Source: an uncultured Burkholderiales bacterium (GTDB lineage: Bacteria; Pseudomonadota; Gammaproteobacteria; Burkholderiales; Burkholderiaceae_E). From it: DNA of 41,895 nucleotides. The translations under genes and the position numbers were made by a program. Positions 23,901 through 33,017 of the stretch are shown here, piece by piece. Under the pieces are notes generated by a model. The model saw only the letters and a list, made by a program, of their open reading frames with translations. It had not been told where the DNA came from and ran no database searches. The stretch spans positions 1-41,895 of the forward strand of contig CAIVAS010000102.1 in the NCBI GenBank assembly GCA_903903975.1, in the 5' to 3' direction. The number at the start of each line of letters is the position of its first letter. Position 1 is the stretch's first letter.

Positions 23901-26727
23901 GGATCACGTCGAGGTTGTGTTCGATCACCAGCAGCGAATGACCGGCGGCGAGCAGCTTGCGCAGCGCGCGCAGCAGACGGGCGACATCGTCGAAGTGCAG
24001 GCCGGTGGTCGGCTCGTCGAAGAGAAACAGCGTGCCGCGCTTGCCGCGGGCCTTGTCCAGCCCCTTGCTCGCGGCTTCGGCCAGAAAGCCGGCCAGCTTC
24101 AGGCGCTGGGCTTCGCCGCCCGAGAGGGTGGGCACCGGTTGACCGAGCCGCAGATAATCGAGTCCGACATCTTCGAGCGGCTGCAGGCGGGTCGCGATGT
24201 CGTAGTCGTCGGCAAAAAAGGCCAGCGCCTCATGCACCGTGAGGTCGAGCACATCGGCGACCGAGCGGGTGGCGCCGCGTCCGGCAATCGCGACCTCCAG
24301 AATCTCGGGACGAAAGCGCCGGCCGTCGCAGTCGGGGCAGCGCAGATAGACGTCGGACAGAAACTGCATCTCGACATGCTCGAAGCCGTTGCCGCCGCAG
24401 GTCGGGCATCGGCCATCGCCGGCATTGAAGCTGAAGGTGCCGGCGGTATAGCCGCGTTCGCGCGAGACCTCGGCGGCCGCAAAGCGTTTGCGGATCGAAT
24501 CGAAGGCGCCGACATAACTCACCGGATTTGAGCGGGTGGTCTTGCCGATCGGCGACTGGTCGACGAAGACCACGTCTTCCAGCCAGTCGTCGCCAAGCAG
24601 GCGATCGTGGCGCCCGGGCGACTCGCTCGGCTTGCCCTTGGCCTTGAGCAACGCCGGCAGCAGCACATCCTGCATCAGGGTCGATTTGCCGCTGCCCGAG
24701 ACCCCGGTCAGACACACCAGCCGACCCAGCGGAATCTCGACATTCACCGACTTGAGGTTGTGCTCGGTAGCGCCCTCGAGCACCAGCTTCGGCGTGGACG
24801 CGGTGATCGGCGCGAGCTGCGTGGCCGGGATCGATTTGCGGCCCGAGAGGTAATCGCCGGTGAGGGTGTCGGCGCGGCGCAGGCCCTCGGGCTCGCCCCA
24901 GTAGACAATGCGCCCGCCGCGTTCGCCCGGCCCAGGGCCGATGTCGAGCATGCGGTCGGCGGCAAACATCACCTGCGGATCGTGCTCGACCACCACCAGC
25001 GAATTGCCGGCATCGCGCAGCCGCTTCATGACGCCGATCACCCGGCCCATGTCGCGCGGATGCAGACCGATGCTCGGCTCGTCCAGCACGAACAGGGTAT
25101 TGACCAGCGAGGTGCCGAGCGCGGTGGTCAGATTGATACGCTGGACCTCCCCGCCCGACAGCGTGCGCGACTGCCGGTCGAGGGTGAGATAAGCCAGGCC
25201 GACATCGGCCAGATAGCGCAGGCGAGCGCGCACTTCGGTCAGCAGCAGGGCGGTCGCCTCATCGAGCGGCGCCGGCAGCTCGAGCCGGCCGAAGAGCGTG
25301 GTGACTCTCTCGATCGGCAGCAGCATGACATCGTGCACGCACAGCCCCGGCAGGGCTTGCAGTTGCGGATCGGACCATTGCGTGCCGGCGGGTGCGAAGC
25401 GCTGATAGCGACCGGGGCGCGAGCCGTGTTCGTCGCAGGCATCGAAGACCGCGTCGGCATCGGCCCCCGAGCCGATCCGCCAGAGCAGGGCATCAGGGCG
25501 CAGCCGTGCGCCGCGACAGACCGTGCAGGGGGTGTAGGCCCGGTAGCGCGACAGCAGCACCCGGATATGCATCTTGTAGGCCTTCGATTCGAGCCAGTCG
25601 AAAAAGCGCCGGATGCCGTACCACTGCTTGTTGAAATTGCCCGTCCAGTCGTCGCCGCCCTCGATCACCCAGTGCCGGTGCGCCTCGGGCAAGTCCCGCC
25701 AGGCGATGTCGAGCGCCACACCGCGCAGCTTGGCGTAGCGGACCATGTCGGCCTGGCATTCCTTGAAACTCTCGGTCTGCCAGGGCTTGACCGCGCCACC
25801 GCCCAGGCTTCGCGCGGCGTCGGGGATGACCAGCCCGAGGTCGACACCAATGACGCGTCCGAAGCCGCGGCAGGTCTCGCAGGCGCCGATCGGCGAGTTG
25901 AAGGAGAACAGGCTCGGACTCGGGTCGGCATAGGCGATGCCGCACTCGGCGCAGGCCAGTGCGGTGGAGTAGCGCCATTCGCTCGCATCGCTGCCGTCCT
26001 CCGTCAGCGCATGGACGGTGAGTCGGCCGCTGCCCCGGTGCAGCGCGGCTTCGATCGCCTCGGCCACCCGCGCTTCATCGGCACCGGCCACCCGAAAGCG
26101 ATCCTGGACGACGTTCAATGTCGGGCCGAGGGCGCCTGTGCCGGGGGTGCGCGAATGCACCCGGGTATAGCCCTGCGCCAGCAGATGCTGCTCGATCTCG
26201 GCTTCGGTGAAGTTGCCCGGCACCTGCACCGGAAAGCTCACCACCAGCCTCGGGTCGCCGGCCTGCGCGGCGCGCTCGGCGACCGAGGCGCGGATGCTGG
26301 CCACGGTGTCGCGGGCGACCGGCCGGCTGCACTGTCGGCAATGCAGGCGGGCGGCGCGGGCAAAGAGCAGCTTCAGATGGTCGTTCAGCTCGGTCATGGT
26401 GCCGACGGTCGAGCGCGAGGTGCGAACCGGATTGGTCTGGTCGATGGCAATCGCCGGCGGCACGCCCTCGATCCGGTCGACCTGCGGCTTGTCCATGCGG
26501 TCGAGGAACTGCCGCGCATACGCCGAGAAGGTCTCGACATAGCGACGCTGGCCCTCGGCATAGAGCGTGTCGAAGACCAGCGAGGATTTTCCCGAGCCCG
26601 ACACGCCGGTGACCACCACCAGCTCGCCGGTGGGAATGTCGATGTCGAGGTTGCGCAGATTGTGCTGACGGGCCCCGCGAATGCGAATCGGCGGGGAGTC
26701 CGGGCGTTGGCGGGTCGGATCGGACAT
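20881..26727 (-). CDS. uvrA: Fused tandem UvrA-like protein with four ABC ATPase cassettes
   Basis: This is one uninterrupted frame of 1948 residues, about twice the length of standard UvrA (about 940). Two complete UvrA units are joined, at about residues 1-965 and 1040-1948, by a linker of about 75 residues. All four Walker A motifs GVSGSGKS are intact (near 41, 675, 1080 and 1613), as are four signatures LSGGE (near 522, 868, 1459 and 1814). Each unit keeps CxxC zinc-finger pairs, including the C-terminal CPTC...CPDC and CPAC...CDVC modules. UvrA works as a dimer that finds DNA damage for UvrB and UvrC, so this polypeptide could act as a built-in dimer. Long paralogues of this kind occur in Burkholderiales; whether it replaces or supplements ordinary UvrA is unknown. 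Confidence 0.93.
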   Translation of the reverse strand: MSDPTRQRPDSPPIRIRGARQHNLRNLDIDIPTGELVVVTGVSGSGKSSLVFDTLYAEGQRRYVETFSAYARQFLDRMDKPQVDRIEGVPPAIAIDQTNPVRTSRSTVGTMTELNDHLKLLFARAARLHCRQCSRPVARDTVASIRASVAERAAQAGDPRLVVSFPVQVPGNFTEAEIEQHLLAQGYTRVHSRTPGTGALGPTLNVVQDRFRVAGADEARVAEAIEAALHRGSGRLTVHALTEDGSDASEWRYSTALACAECGIAYADPSPSLFSFNSPIGACETCRGFGRVIGVDLGLVIPDAARSLGGGAVKPWQTESFKECQADMVRYAKLRGVALDIAWRDLPEAHRHWVIEGGDDWTGNFNKQWYGIRRFFDWLESKAYKMHIRVLLSRYRAYTPCTVCRGARLRPDALLWRIGSGADADAVFDACDEHGSRPGRYQRFAPAGTQWSDPQLQALPGLCVHDVMLLPIERVTTLFGRLELPAPLDEATALLLTEVRARLRYLADVGLAYLTLDRQSRTLSGGEVQRINLTTALGTSLVNTLFVLDEPSIGLHPRDMGRVIGVMKRLRDAGNSLVVVEHDPQVMFAADRMLDIGPGPGERGGRIVYWGEPEGLRRADTLTGDYLSGRKSIPATQLAPITASTPKLVLEGATEHNLKSVNVEIPLGRLVCLTGVSGSGKSTLMQDVLLPALLKAKGKPSESPGRHDRLLGDDWLEDVVFVDQSPIGKTTRSNPVSYVGAFDSIRKRFAAAEVSRERGYTAGTFSFNAGDGRCPTCGGNGFEHVEMQFLSDVYLRCPDCDGRRFRPEILEVAIAGRGATRSVADVLDLTVHEALAFFADDYDIATRLQPLEDVGLDYLRLGQPVPTLSGGEAQRLKLAGFLAEAASKGLDKARGKRGTLFLFDEPTTGLHFDDVARLLRALRKLLAAGHSLLVIEHNLDVIRASDWLIDLGPDGGDAGGEVVAVGTPQTIAAHPLSVTGRSLREYQVQMAESATIAAAPDRSAAGASALAVLHADDAGATIAATAHRIGDPAGETDYGVPLQTRLRNRARDAIVVHNAREHNLKNVDVEVPRNQFTVITGVSGSGKSTLAFDVIFGEGQRRYLESLNAYARQFVQPASRPDVDGVFGIPPTVAIEQRTSRGGRKSTVATLTEIYHFLRLLYVKLGTQHCPTCDSRIEPQSFDAIAARILREHRGERIGLLAPLVVGRKGIYTDLAKWAAAKGFTHLRVDGAFLPTGKWPRIDRYAEHDIDLPVADLVVSPHREPELRDALRSALAFGKGIIKVATGLDALKAAIDAGDPTGANAAMHTAIHSTQRACGTCGTSFAELDPRLFSFNSKHGWCTACLGAGLETIGKIRTDELTPGMEGATDAGIEYGSAACPSCDGQRLNRVALAVRLQGQSITALTGMPVDATRRWLDGVGFEGRSAEIARDILAEIGSRLQFLSDVGLGYLSLARAAPTLSGGEAQRIRLAAQLGSNLQGVCYVLDEPTIGLHPRDNQVLLDTLVALRDKGNTLLVVEHDEDTIRRADNVIDIGPGAGRLGGYIVASGTHATLAAHPDSLTGRFLAHPLQHPLQPARPVAADGPAITVRGARLHNLQGFDARLPLGRLTVVTGVSGSGKSSFARDVVLANLYAVVTARNSGRAGADKALSLLAAPIGCDAIEGTEPIGRVLEVDQTPIGKTPRSCPATYVGFWDAIRKLFADTTEARVRGYEAARFSFNTGAGRCPACEGQGVKTIEMSFLPDVKVVCDVCAGQRFNRETLQVTMRGKNVGEVLSMSVDEAVIYFSAHRSIEHPLKLLQDVGLGYLTLGQPSPTLSGGESQRIKLVTELAKVRDLGASAASRYNPVHTLYVLDEPTVGLHMADVEKLIRVLHRLVDAGNTLVVIEHDIDIWAEADWIIDLGPEGGDGGGRIVEVGPPLDLAARASSHTGRVLSEFLASRAAIASRAA

Positions 26728-26848
26728 GGCGGTGTGTCGGCGCAGGAGGGCAGGAGATGGTACGGGAAACGCGCTTTTCGGCGCCGAATGAGCGCCATGC
26801 AGGAGCCGGCGCTATATAGTGAGGTCACAAGCAGACACAGGAGACGCC

Positions 26849-27976
26849 ATGAGCTACCCGATCATCTCGGCTGATTCTCATATCACCGAGGCACCCGACA
26901 CCTACACCGCCAACATCGACCGCGCCTGGCGCGACCGGGCGCCCCGCCTCATCTCGATTGAAGGGCAGGGCGATGCTTTCCAGATCGACGGCATGAAGCG
27001 GCCGATTAATCTGGGTCTGGTCGCTGCGGCCGGCAAACGGCCGGAAGACATCACCGAGACAGGCGTGAAATTCAGCGACCTGCATCGCGGCGGCTGGGAT
27101 CCGGATGCCCGCATGGCCGATCAGGACCGAGACGGCGTGGCTGCCGAAGTCATCTACCCCACCGTGGGCATGCTGCTGTGCAATCACGCTGACTTCGATT
27201 ACAAGAAGGCGTGCTTTGACGCCTACAACCGCTGGATTGCGGCCTTCTGCGATCGGCATCCGACCCGCCTGCTCGGCTGCGGGCAGTCTGCCGGCAGCTC
27301 GCCCGCCGAAATGATTCAGGACTTCAAGGCAATCAAGGCGCTCGGGCTGCGCGGTGTGATGATGCCGGGCAATCCGGCGATCGAGGATTACGACTCGCCG
27401 ATCTATGACCCGGTGTGGGAGGCGGCGATCGAGCTCGACCTGCCGCTGTCATTCCACATCCTTACCGCGCGCGGCAACGCCACCGTGCGCGGGCCGCGCA
27501 TCAACACCTTCCTGTCGATCATCCGCGGCAACCAGGACATCATGGGCACGCTGATCTTCGGTGGTGTGTTCCAGCGCCATCCGGCCCTGCGCGTGGTGTG
27601 CGTCGAGGCCGATGCCGGCTGGGTGCCGCATTACCTCTACCGCATGGACCATGCCTACAAGCGCCACCGCAACTGGCTGGCACCGGGCGTGACGCTTGAG
27701 AAGCTGCCGAGCGAGTATTTCTCCGAGCATATCTACACCACCTTCCAGGACGACTGGGTGGCCTTCCGTTCGGCCGATCAGATGAACTGGCGCCGACTGA
27801 TGTGGGCCAACGACTTTCCGCATTCGGATTCGACCTGGCCGTGGTCGCAGGAGATGCTCGCTGAGCAGTCGAAGGTGCTGAGCGGCGAACAACGGCAGGC
27901 GATCCTGTGCGACAACGTCGCGCAGCTCTACAAGATCGATCTGGCGGCACTGCACAAGACCCCGCTGGCGGCCTGA
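26849..27976 (+). CDS. Metal-dependent amidohydrolase family 2 protein (ACMSD-like)
   Basis: This 375-residue protein belongs to the amidohydrolase-2 group, which includes hydrolases and non-oxidative decarboxylases of aromatic acids. The start at 26849 has AGGAG six bases upstream. Visible metal-site elements are Asp9-Ser-His11 (ISADSH), a His in LPLSFHILTARGN near the middle, and the late Asp in WANDFPHSDSTWP. The DFPHSDSTWPWS ending is shared with a large subfamily of unassigned amidohydrolases. Nothing in the sequence fixes the substrate. It is divergent from uvrA across a 121-base gap and is followed at a distance of about 100 bases by ridA. Confidence 0.88.
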   Translation: MSYPIISADSHITEAPDTYTANIDRAWRDRAPRLISIEGQGDAFQIDGMKRPINLGLVAAAGKRPEDITETGVKFSDLHRGGWDPDARMADQDRDGVAAEVIYPTVGMLLCNHADFDYKKACFDAYNRWIAAFCDRHPTRLLGCGQSAGSSPAEMIQDFKAIKALGLRGVMMPGNPAIEDYDSPIYDPVWEAAIELDLPLSFHILTARGNATVRGPRINTFLSIIRGNQDIMGTLIFGGVFQRHPALRVVCVEADAGWVPHYLYRMDHAYKRHRNWLAPGVTLEKLPSEYFSEHIYTTFQDDWVAFRSADQMNWRRLMWANDFPHSDSTWPWSQEMLAEQSKVLSGEQRQAILCDNVAQLYKIDLAALHKTPLAA

Positions 27977-27994
27977 GGCCGGTCTGCCCACGGC

Positions 27995-28027
27995 CCGACC
28001 GGCCTTGCCCAGGCCGGGCCCGGTCGG
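27995..28027 (+). terminator. GC-rich hairpin after the amidohydrolase gene
   Basis: CCGACC-GGCC, a seven-base loop and GGCC-(GGGCCC)-GGTCGG fold into a strong stem with a bulge 18 bases after the stop codon. No T-run follows, so it would at best be a non-canonical terminator or pause site. Confidence 0.28.
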
Positions 28028-28082
28028 TGGCCGGTCTGCTCGCTTGGGCTAACATCGGCGGATTCCCTTACGGAGTCCGTCC

Positions 28083-28466
28083 ATGAGCAAATCCATTGTT
28101 TCGAGCGCCGGCGCCCCGGCCGCCATCGGCCCCTATTCGCAGGCGGTCAAGGTCGGCAACACCGTCTATCTGTCGGGTCAGATCGCGCTCGACCCGGTGA
28201 GCGGTCAGCTGGTCGAGGGCGGCTTCGAGGCACAAGTCCATCGGGCTTTCCGGAACATGTTGGCGGTCGCCGAGGCCGCCGGCGGCTCGCTGGCCGACGT
28301 GGTCAAGCTCACGCTTTTTCTGACCGATCTGGCCGATTTCCCCAAGGCCAACGAAATCATGCAGACCTACTTTGCGCAGCCTTATCCGGCACGCTCGACC
28401 GTCGGCGTGGCAAGCCTGCCGCGGGGCGCGCTCTTCGAGGCCGAAGCGGTCATGGTGCTGGCCTGA
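28083..28466 (+). CDS. ridA: RidA family enamine/imine deaminase
   Basis: RidA proteins hydrolyse reactive 2-aminoacrylate and other enamines/imines released by PLP enzymes, protecting the cell. The 127-residue length is standard. Arg104 in ARSTVGV and Glu120 in FEAEAVMV correspond to the catalytic Arg105 and Glu120 of E. coli RidA. The N-terminal [14 protein letters not shown] motif is typical. A GGAG-type site lies upstream (TACGGAGTCCGTCC). It is followed after 13 bases by recG on the same strand, so both are likely cotranscribed. Cysteine synthase and other PLP enzymes nearby are plausible sources of its substrate, but no specific link is shown. Confidence 0.95.
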   Translation: MSKSIVSSAGAPAAIGPYSQAVKVGNTVYLSGQIALDPVSGQLVEGGFEAQVHRAFRNMLAVAEAAGGSLADVVKLTLFLTDLADFPKANEIMQTYFAQPYPARSTVGVASLPRGALFEAEAVMVLA

Positions 28467-28479
28467 CCCCTCGCTTGCG

Positions 28480-30486
28480 GTGACCGACCTCGGCAAGTTC
28501 GCACGGCTCGGCATCCGCACCGAAGCCGACCTGCTGCTGCATCTGCCGCTGCGCTACGAAGACGAGACCCGCATCGTCGCGATCGCCGACGTGGCGCCCG
28601 GCGAGGCCGCCCAGGTGGCCGGCGAAGTCTGCAGCAACGAAATCGTGACCCGACCGCGGCGCATGCTGCAGGTCGAACTCGACGACGGCAGTGGTCGCAT
28701 CGGTCTGCGCTTTCTGAATTTCTACGGCTCGCAGGTCGCGCAACTCGCAGTCGGCCGGCGCCTGCGTGCCATGGGCGAGGTGCGCGGTGGTCTCTTCGGT
28801 CTGGAGATGGTCCATCCGCGCTATCGGATGCTGGGTGGCGCCGATCGGCTGCCGGCGACCCTCACGCCGGTCTATCCCACGGTGGCCGGCATCGGCCAGT
28901 CCGATCTGCGACGCACCATCCTCGAGGCGCTGTCCCGCACCGACTGGGCCGATACGCTTCGTCCCGGCTGCGCCGAGCGGCTCGGCCTGCCGGCGCTGAT
29001 GCCCTCGCTGCGTTTGCTGCACCAGCCGCCGCCCGAGACGCCCCTGTCGGCCATCGAGGACCGCTCGCATCCGGCCTGCCGGCGTCTGGCCTTCGATGAA
29101 CTGCTGGCTCAGCAGTTGTCGCTCAAACGGGCGCGCGCCGCCCGTGCCCAACAGCGCGCGGTGCCTTTGCCCGATCATGTGCAGACACAGCGACTGTTGG
29201 CCGCGCTGCCCTTCGCACTCACCGGCGCCCAGCAGCGGGCCTGGCTCGAGATCTCGCGCGACCTCGCCGGCAGCGAGCCGATGAACCGGCTGCTGCAGGG
29301 CGACGTCGGCAGCGGCAAGACCGTGGTGGCGGCACTGGCCGCCATGCAGGCGATCGGCAGCGGTCGGCAGGCCGCCCTGATGGCGCCCACCGAAATCCTC
29401 GCCGAGCAGCATTTTCGCAAGCTCGGCCCCTGGCTTGAGCCGCTCGGTGTAAGGGTGGCCTGGCTGTCGGGCTCGCTCACCGCCTCGGCCAAGAAGAAGG
29501 TGCGGGCCCTGGCCGCCGCCGGCGAGGTCGATCTGCTGGTCGGCACGCATGCGCTGGTCGAGGAGTCGGTCGAATTGCCAACTCTGGGGCTGGCGATCGT
29601 CGACGAGCAGCATCGCTTCGGCGTCGCGCAACGCCTGGCGCTGCGCGCCACCCGCGGTGATGCCTTGCCGCACCAGCTGATGATGAGCGCGACACCGATT
29701 CCGCGCACGCTCGCGATGAGCTATTACGCCGATCTGGATGTCTCGGTGATCGACGAGCTGCCGCCCGGTCGCACGCCGGTCATCACCAAGCTGGTGACCC
29801 AGTCGCGCCATGCTGAAGTGGTCGAGCGGGTGCGGGCGGCGGTGGCTCAGGGCCGGCAGGTCTACTGGGTCTGCCCGCTGATCGAAGAGTCCGAAACCCT
29901 CGATCTGCAGACCGCGTTCGATGCCTTCGAGTCGCTGTCGGCCGAACTCGCCGATCTGCGTGTCGGTCTGATCCATGGTCGGCTGCCGGTGGCCGAGAAG
30001 GCCGCTGCCATGGACGCCTTCGTGCGCGGCGAGCTCGATCTGCTGGTGGCCACCACCGTGATCGAGGTGGGTGTGGATGTGCCCAATGCCTCGCTGATGG
30101 TGATCGAGCATGCCGAACGCTTCGGTCTGTCGCAGCTTCATCAGCTGCGCGGGCGGGTCGGGCGCGGCAGCGCGCAAAGCGTGTGTGTGCTGCTTTATCG
30201 GCCGCCGCTGTCGGTCAATGCCCGCGAACGGCTCAAGACGATGTACGAGACCACCGATGGCTTCGAGGTTGCCCGCCGCGATCTGCAACTGCGCGGTCCG
30301 GGTGAGTTTCTGGGGGCGCGACAGTCGGGGCTGGCCCTGCTGCGATTTGCCGACCTCGAGCGCGATGCCGACCTGGTCGATGCGGCGCGCATTGAGGCCG
30401 ATGCGATGCTCGCCGGCCCCCCAGAGCGGGTCGACGCGCATCTGGCGCGCTGGCTGGCGGGGCGTGAGGAGTTTCTGAAGGCCTGA
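28480..30486 (+). CDS. recG: ATP-dependent DNA helicase RecG
   Basis: RecG reverses stalled replication forks and processes branched recombination intermediates. From GTG 28480 the protein has 668 residues. It has the N-terminal wedge/OB domain (LLLHLPLRYEDETRI, GLRFLNFYGSQ), helicase motif I GDVGSGKT with Lys280, motif II DEQH at 375-378, and a C-terminal TRG-type region. The N-terminus VTDLGKFARLGI is shorter than that of E. coli RecG, as in other Burkholderiales. The GTG is 13 bases after the ridA stop and lacks a Shine-Dalgarno sequence, so translation probably depends on coupling. The longer frame from 28372 would overlap ridA and is not supported. Confidence 0.93.
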   Translation: MTDLGKFARLGIRTEADLLLHLPLRYEDETRIVAIADVAPGEAAQVAGEVCSNEIVTRPRRMLQVELDDGSGRIGLRFLNFYGSQVAQLAVGRRLRAMGEVRGGLFGLEMVHPRYRMLGGADRLPATLTPVYPTVAGIGQSDLRRTILEALSRTDWADTLRPGCAERLGLPALMPSLRLLHQPPPETPLSAIEDRSHPACRRLAFDELLAQQLSLKRARAARAQQRAVPLPDHVQTQRLLAALPFALTGAQQRAWLEISRDLAGSEPMNRLLQGDVGSGKTVVAALAAMQAIGSGRQAALMAPTEILAEQHFRKLGPWLEPLGVRVAWLSGSLTASAKKKVRALAAAGEVDLLVGTHALVEESVELPTLGLAIVDEQHRFGVAQRLALRATRGDALPHQLMMSATPIPRTLAMSYYADLDVSVIDELPPGRTPVITKLVTQSRHAEVVERVRAAVAQGRQVYWVCPLIEESETLDLQTAFDAFESLSAELADLRVGLIHGRLPVAEKAAAMDAFVRGELDLLVATTVIEVGVDVPNASLMVIEHAERFGLSQLHQLRGRVGRGSAQSVCVLLYRPPLSVNARERLKTMYETTDGFEVARRDLQLRGPGEFLGARQSGLALLRFADLERDADLVDAARIEADAMLAGPPERVDAHLARWLAGREEFLKA

Positions 30487-30528
30487 GTTGACGCGGGTCG
30501 ATCAACGACGCGCGTCAGCCTCAAGCGA

Positions 30529-31062
30529 TCACTCGATCTCGATCCCGGTGGCCACCAGTACGCGCGAAACCATGTTGTAGGCCGCAATCGTCGTCACCAG
30601 CTCGAACACCTGGCGATCGTCGGGCAGCACCGCTTTGACCGCGGCCATGGTCTGCGGGCTGACCTTGATGGTGCGGGTCATCTCGATGGTGAGGGCCAGC
30701 GCGGCGCGCTCGGCAGCATCAAAAAGGCCTTCGTTTTTCAGTGCCGCGATCGGGTCGCGAAGCGCGGCCATCTGTGCCGGCGTCGCACCGGCCTCGATCA
30801 GCAGCGGTGCATGGTGAAACCATTCGTACTCGGCATCGTTGAGCATGGCCACCGCGCACATCGCGAGTTCGCGCAGCTTCGGACTCAGCGTCATGTCACG
30901 GCGCACCGAGCCCAGCAGGGCGTTCCAGCCGGCGGCCACCGGCGGGCTGTGCAGCAGGATCCGGTCGAGATGCTGCAGGGTGCCGCCGCGGCGGCTGCGG
31001 ATCACATCGACGATCTCGCGAGGCTCGGCAATATCAGCAGGCAGATACGGAATGGTCGGCAT
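30529..31062 (-). CDS. Carboxymuconolactone decarboxylase family protein
   Basis: From ATG 31062 the protein has 177 residues and the all-helical AhpD/CMD fold. The conserved RELAMCAVAMLNDAEYEWFHH region has the family's Tyr-Glu-Trp-x-x-His pattern. It lacks the Cys-x-x-Cys of AhpD peroxidases, so it is not a thiol-dependent alkylhydroperoxidase of that type. Members of this subgroup are mostly uncharacterised. The long upstream extension of the frame to 31668 lies antisense to oxyR and is ignored. The gene is divergent from oxyR (start 31150) with an 87-base gap, so OxyR might control it, although no site was confirmed. Confidence 0.85.
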   Translation of the reverse strand: MPTIPYLPADIAEPREIVDVIRSRRGGTLQHLDRILLHSPPVAAGWNALLGSVRRDMTLSPKLRELAMCAVAMLNDAEYEWFHHAPLLIEAGATPAQMAALRDPIAALKNEGLFDAAERAALALTIEMTRTIKVSPQTMAAVKAVLPDDRQVFELVTTIAAYNMVSRVLVATGIEIE

Positions 31063-31149
31063 GGCGGGCTTATGTCGGGTTGAGGGTGGCGTGATGGGTC
31101 CGATGATCGCATGCCGGGCTGCGGGCCTGCCGCTGCTAGAATTTGGCGC

Positions 31150-32100
31150 ATGACGCTGACCGAACTCAAGTACATCGTCGCGGTCGCGCGAGAGCTGCAC
31201 TTCGGACGCGCTGCCGAGGCCTGTCATGTGAGCCAGCCGACGCTCTCGGTCGGCGTGCGCAAGCTCGAGCAGGAACTCGGGGTGCTGCTGTTCGAGCGCG
31301 GCGGCACCGAGGTGAGCGTCACCTCGGTCGGTCGGCAGGTGGTCGAGCAGGCCCAGCGCGTGCTCGACGAAACCGGCACCATCCGCGAAATCGCCCGTCA
31401 TGGGGTCGATCCGCTCGCCGGCGCGCTGCGTCTGGGCATCATCTACACCATCGGCCCTTATCTGCTGCCGCTGGTCATGCCTCGCATCATCAGCGACGCG
31501 CCACAGATGCCGCTGCTGCTGCAGGAAAACTTCACGGTCAGGCTGATCGAACTGCTGCGTCAGGGCGATATCGATGCCGCGATCATGGCCGAACCCTTCC
31601 CGGATCAGGGCTTTGACAGCTGCCCGCTCTACGAAGAGCCTTTCGTCGTGGCCGTTCCCTGCAGCCATCCCTGGGCGCAGCGCGAGTCGATCTCATCGGT
31701 CGAACTCAAGCAGCAGACCATGCTGCTGCTGGGCGCGGGTCACTGCTTTCGCGATCAGGTGCTCGAGGTCTGCCCCGAGCTGTCGCGCTACTCGCAGGCC
31801 AGCGGTGGCATCCAGAAAACCTTCGAAGGCTCGTCGCTCGAGACCATCCGGCATATGGTGGCTTCGGGCATCGGCATCACGGTGCTGCCCTGGCTGTCGC
31901 AGCCGGCAGCCGTGCTGGCGGGCAAGGCCCGCGATGACGGCCTGCTGGCCTATTTGCCCTTTGCGCCGCCGCCGCCCACCCGCCGGGTGGTGCTGGCCTG
32001 GCGGCGCAGCTTCACCCGACTCGCAGCCATCGATGCGCTGCGTGACTCGATCCTGAATTCCGACCTGCCCGGCATCCTCAAATTGGCGACCGTTCGATGA
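31150..32100 (+). CDS. oxyR: LysR-family hydrogen peroxide sensor OxyR
   Basis: This 316-residue LysR-type regulator has its helix-turn-helix at about residues 15-40 (LHFGRAAEACHVSQPTLSVG). The redox pair is Cys199 and Cys208 in GAGHCFRDQVLEVC, at the same numbers as in E. coli OxyR. Oxidation to a disulfide should switch on peroxide-defence genes. The start at 31150 is chosen by family length; the upstream ATG 31111 adds unrelated residues. It overlaps cysM by four bases (ATGA) and lies close to recG. In Pseudomonas aeruginosa oxyR and recG share an operon, although here a gene on the other strand separates them. Confidence 0.95.
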   Translation: MTLTELKYIVAVARELHFGRAAEACHVSQPTLSVGVRKLEQELGVLLFERGGTEVSVTSVGRQVVEQAQRVLDETGTIREIARHGVDPLAGALRLGIIYTIGPYLLPLVMPRIISDAPQMPLLLQENFTVRLIELLRQGDIDAAIMAEPFPDQGFDSCPLYEEPFVVAVPCSHPWAQRESISSVELKQQTMLLLGAGHCFRDQVLEVCPELSRYSQASGGIQKTFEGSSLETIRHMVASGIGITVLPWLSQPAAVLAGKARDDGLLAYLPFAPPPPTRRVVLAWRRSFTRLAAIDALRDSILNSDLPGILKLATVR

Positions 32101-33017
32101 ATACACCCGCACGACAGCACTATCCCACCATCGACGCCGTGATCGGCCGCACGCCGCTGGTTCGCCTGCAGCGGATTCCGGGCGAGGCCCAGGCGCGTCG
32201 CGGCAACGTGATATTGGGCAAGCTCGAAGGCGACAATCCGGCCGGCTCGGTCAAGGATCGTCCGGCCATTGCCATGATCGCCAAGGCCGAGGCGCGCGGT
32301 GAGATCCGACCCGGCGACACCCTGATCGAGGCCACCTCGGGCAATACCGGGATTGCGCTGGCCATGGCGGCTGCGATCAAGGGCTATCGCATGGTCCTGA
32401 TCATGCCGGACAACCTCTCGGTCGAGCGTCGTCAGACCATGAAGGCCTTCGGCGCCGAACTGGTCCTGGTGAGCAAAGAGCAGGGGATGGAATATGCCCG
32501 CGACCTGGCCGACACCATGCAGGCCGAAGGCAAGGGGCGGGTGCTCGACCAGTTTTCCAACGACGACAACTGGGCGGCCCATTTCGAGACCACCGGCCCG
32601 GAGATCTGGCAGGACACCGCCGGCCAGGTCACGCATTTCGTCTCGGCCATGGGCACGACCGGCACGATCACCGGCGTCTCGCGCTATTTGAAGTCGCAAA
32701 ACCCGCAGGTGCAGATCATCGGCGCGCAGCCCGATGAAGGCTCATCGATTGCCGGGATTCGCAAGTGGCCCGAGGCTTACCTGCCCAAGATCTACCGGCA
32801 TGCCATGGTCGACCGGATCGAGTTCGTCTCTCAGGCCGATGCCGAGGCGATGGCCCGACGCCTTGCGGCCGAAGAAGGCATCTTCTGCGGCCCGTCTGCG
32901 GCAGGGGCCTGCTGCATCGCGCTTCGCATCGCCCAGGAGGTCGACAACGCCACGATTGTGTTCATCGTGTGCGATCGCGGTGACCGCTATCTCTCGACCG
33001 GTCTTTTCCCCGGCTGA
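32097..33017 (+). CDS. cysM: Cysteine synthase B (O-acetylserine sulfhydrylase)
   Basis: This PLP enzyme makes cysteine from O-acetylserine and sulfide or thiosulfate. It has 306 residues. Lys53 in NPAGSVKDRP forms the PLP Schiff base, TSGNTG (near 84) binds the substrate carboxylate, and GTTGTITGV binds the PLP phosphate. The EGDNPAGSVKDR form and the length fit CysM better than CysK. Its start overlaps oxyR by four bases, which couples a peroxide sensor to thiol synthesis. Its 3' end overlaps mltB by 31 bases on the opposite strand. Confidence 0.95.
   Translation: MNTPARQHYPTIDAVIGRTPLVRLQRIPGEAQARRGNVILGKLEGDNPAGSVKDRPAIAMIAKAEARGEIRPGDTLIEATSGNTGIALAMAAAIKGYRMVLIMPDNLSVERRQTMKAFGAELVLVSKEQGMEYARDLADTMQAEGKGRVLDQFSNDDNWAAHFETTGPEIWQDTAGQVTHFVSAMGTTGTITGVSRYLKSQNPQVQIIGAQPDEGSSIAGIRKWPEAYLPKIYRHAMVDRIEFVSQADAEAMARRLAAEEGIFCGPSAAGACCIALRIAQEVDNATIVFIVCDRGDRYLSTGLFPG

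Noticed and set aside
24607-26874. A 755-codon plus-strand frame opposite uvrA
   Set aside because: It is a high-GC antisense shadow of uvrA with an Arg/Ala/Gly-rich translation and no recognisable domain.
28372-28479. Upstream extension of recG overlapping ridA
   Set aside because: These codons are antiphase to ridA and unlike RecG; the family match starts at about 28480.
28450-30441. A 663-codon minus-strand frame opposite recG
   Set aside because: It is an antisense shadow of a clear recG gene, rich in His, Arg and Gln, with no family resemblance.
31063-31668. N-terminal extension of the CMD-like protein
   Set aside because: It would be coded antisense to the first half of oxyR and does not match the family, whose members begin near 31062.
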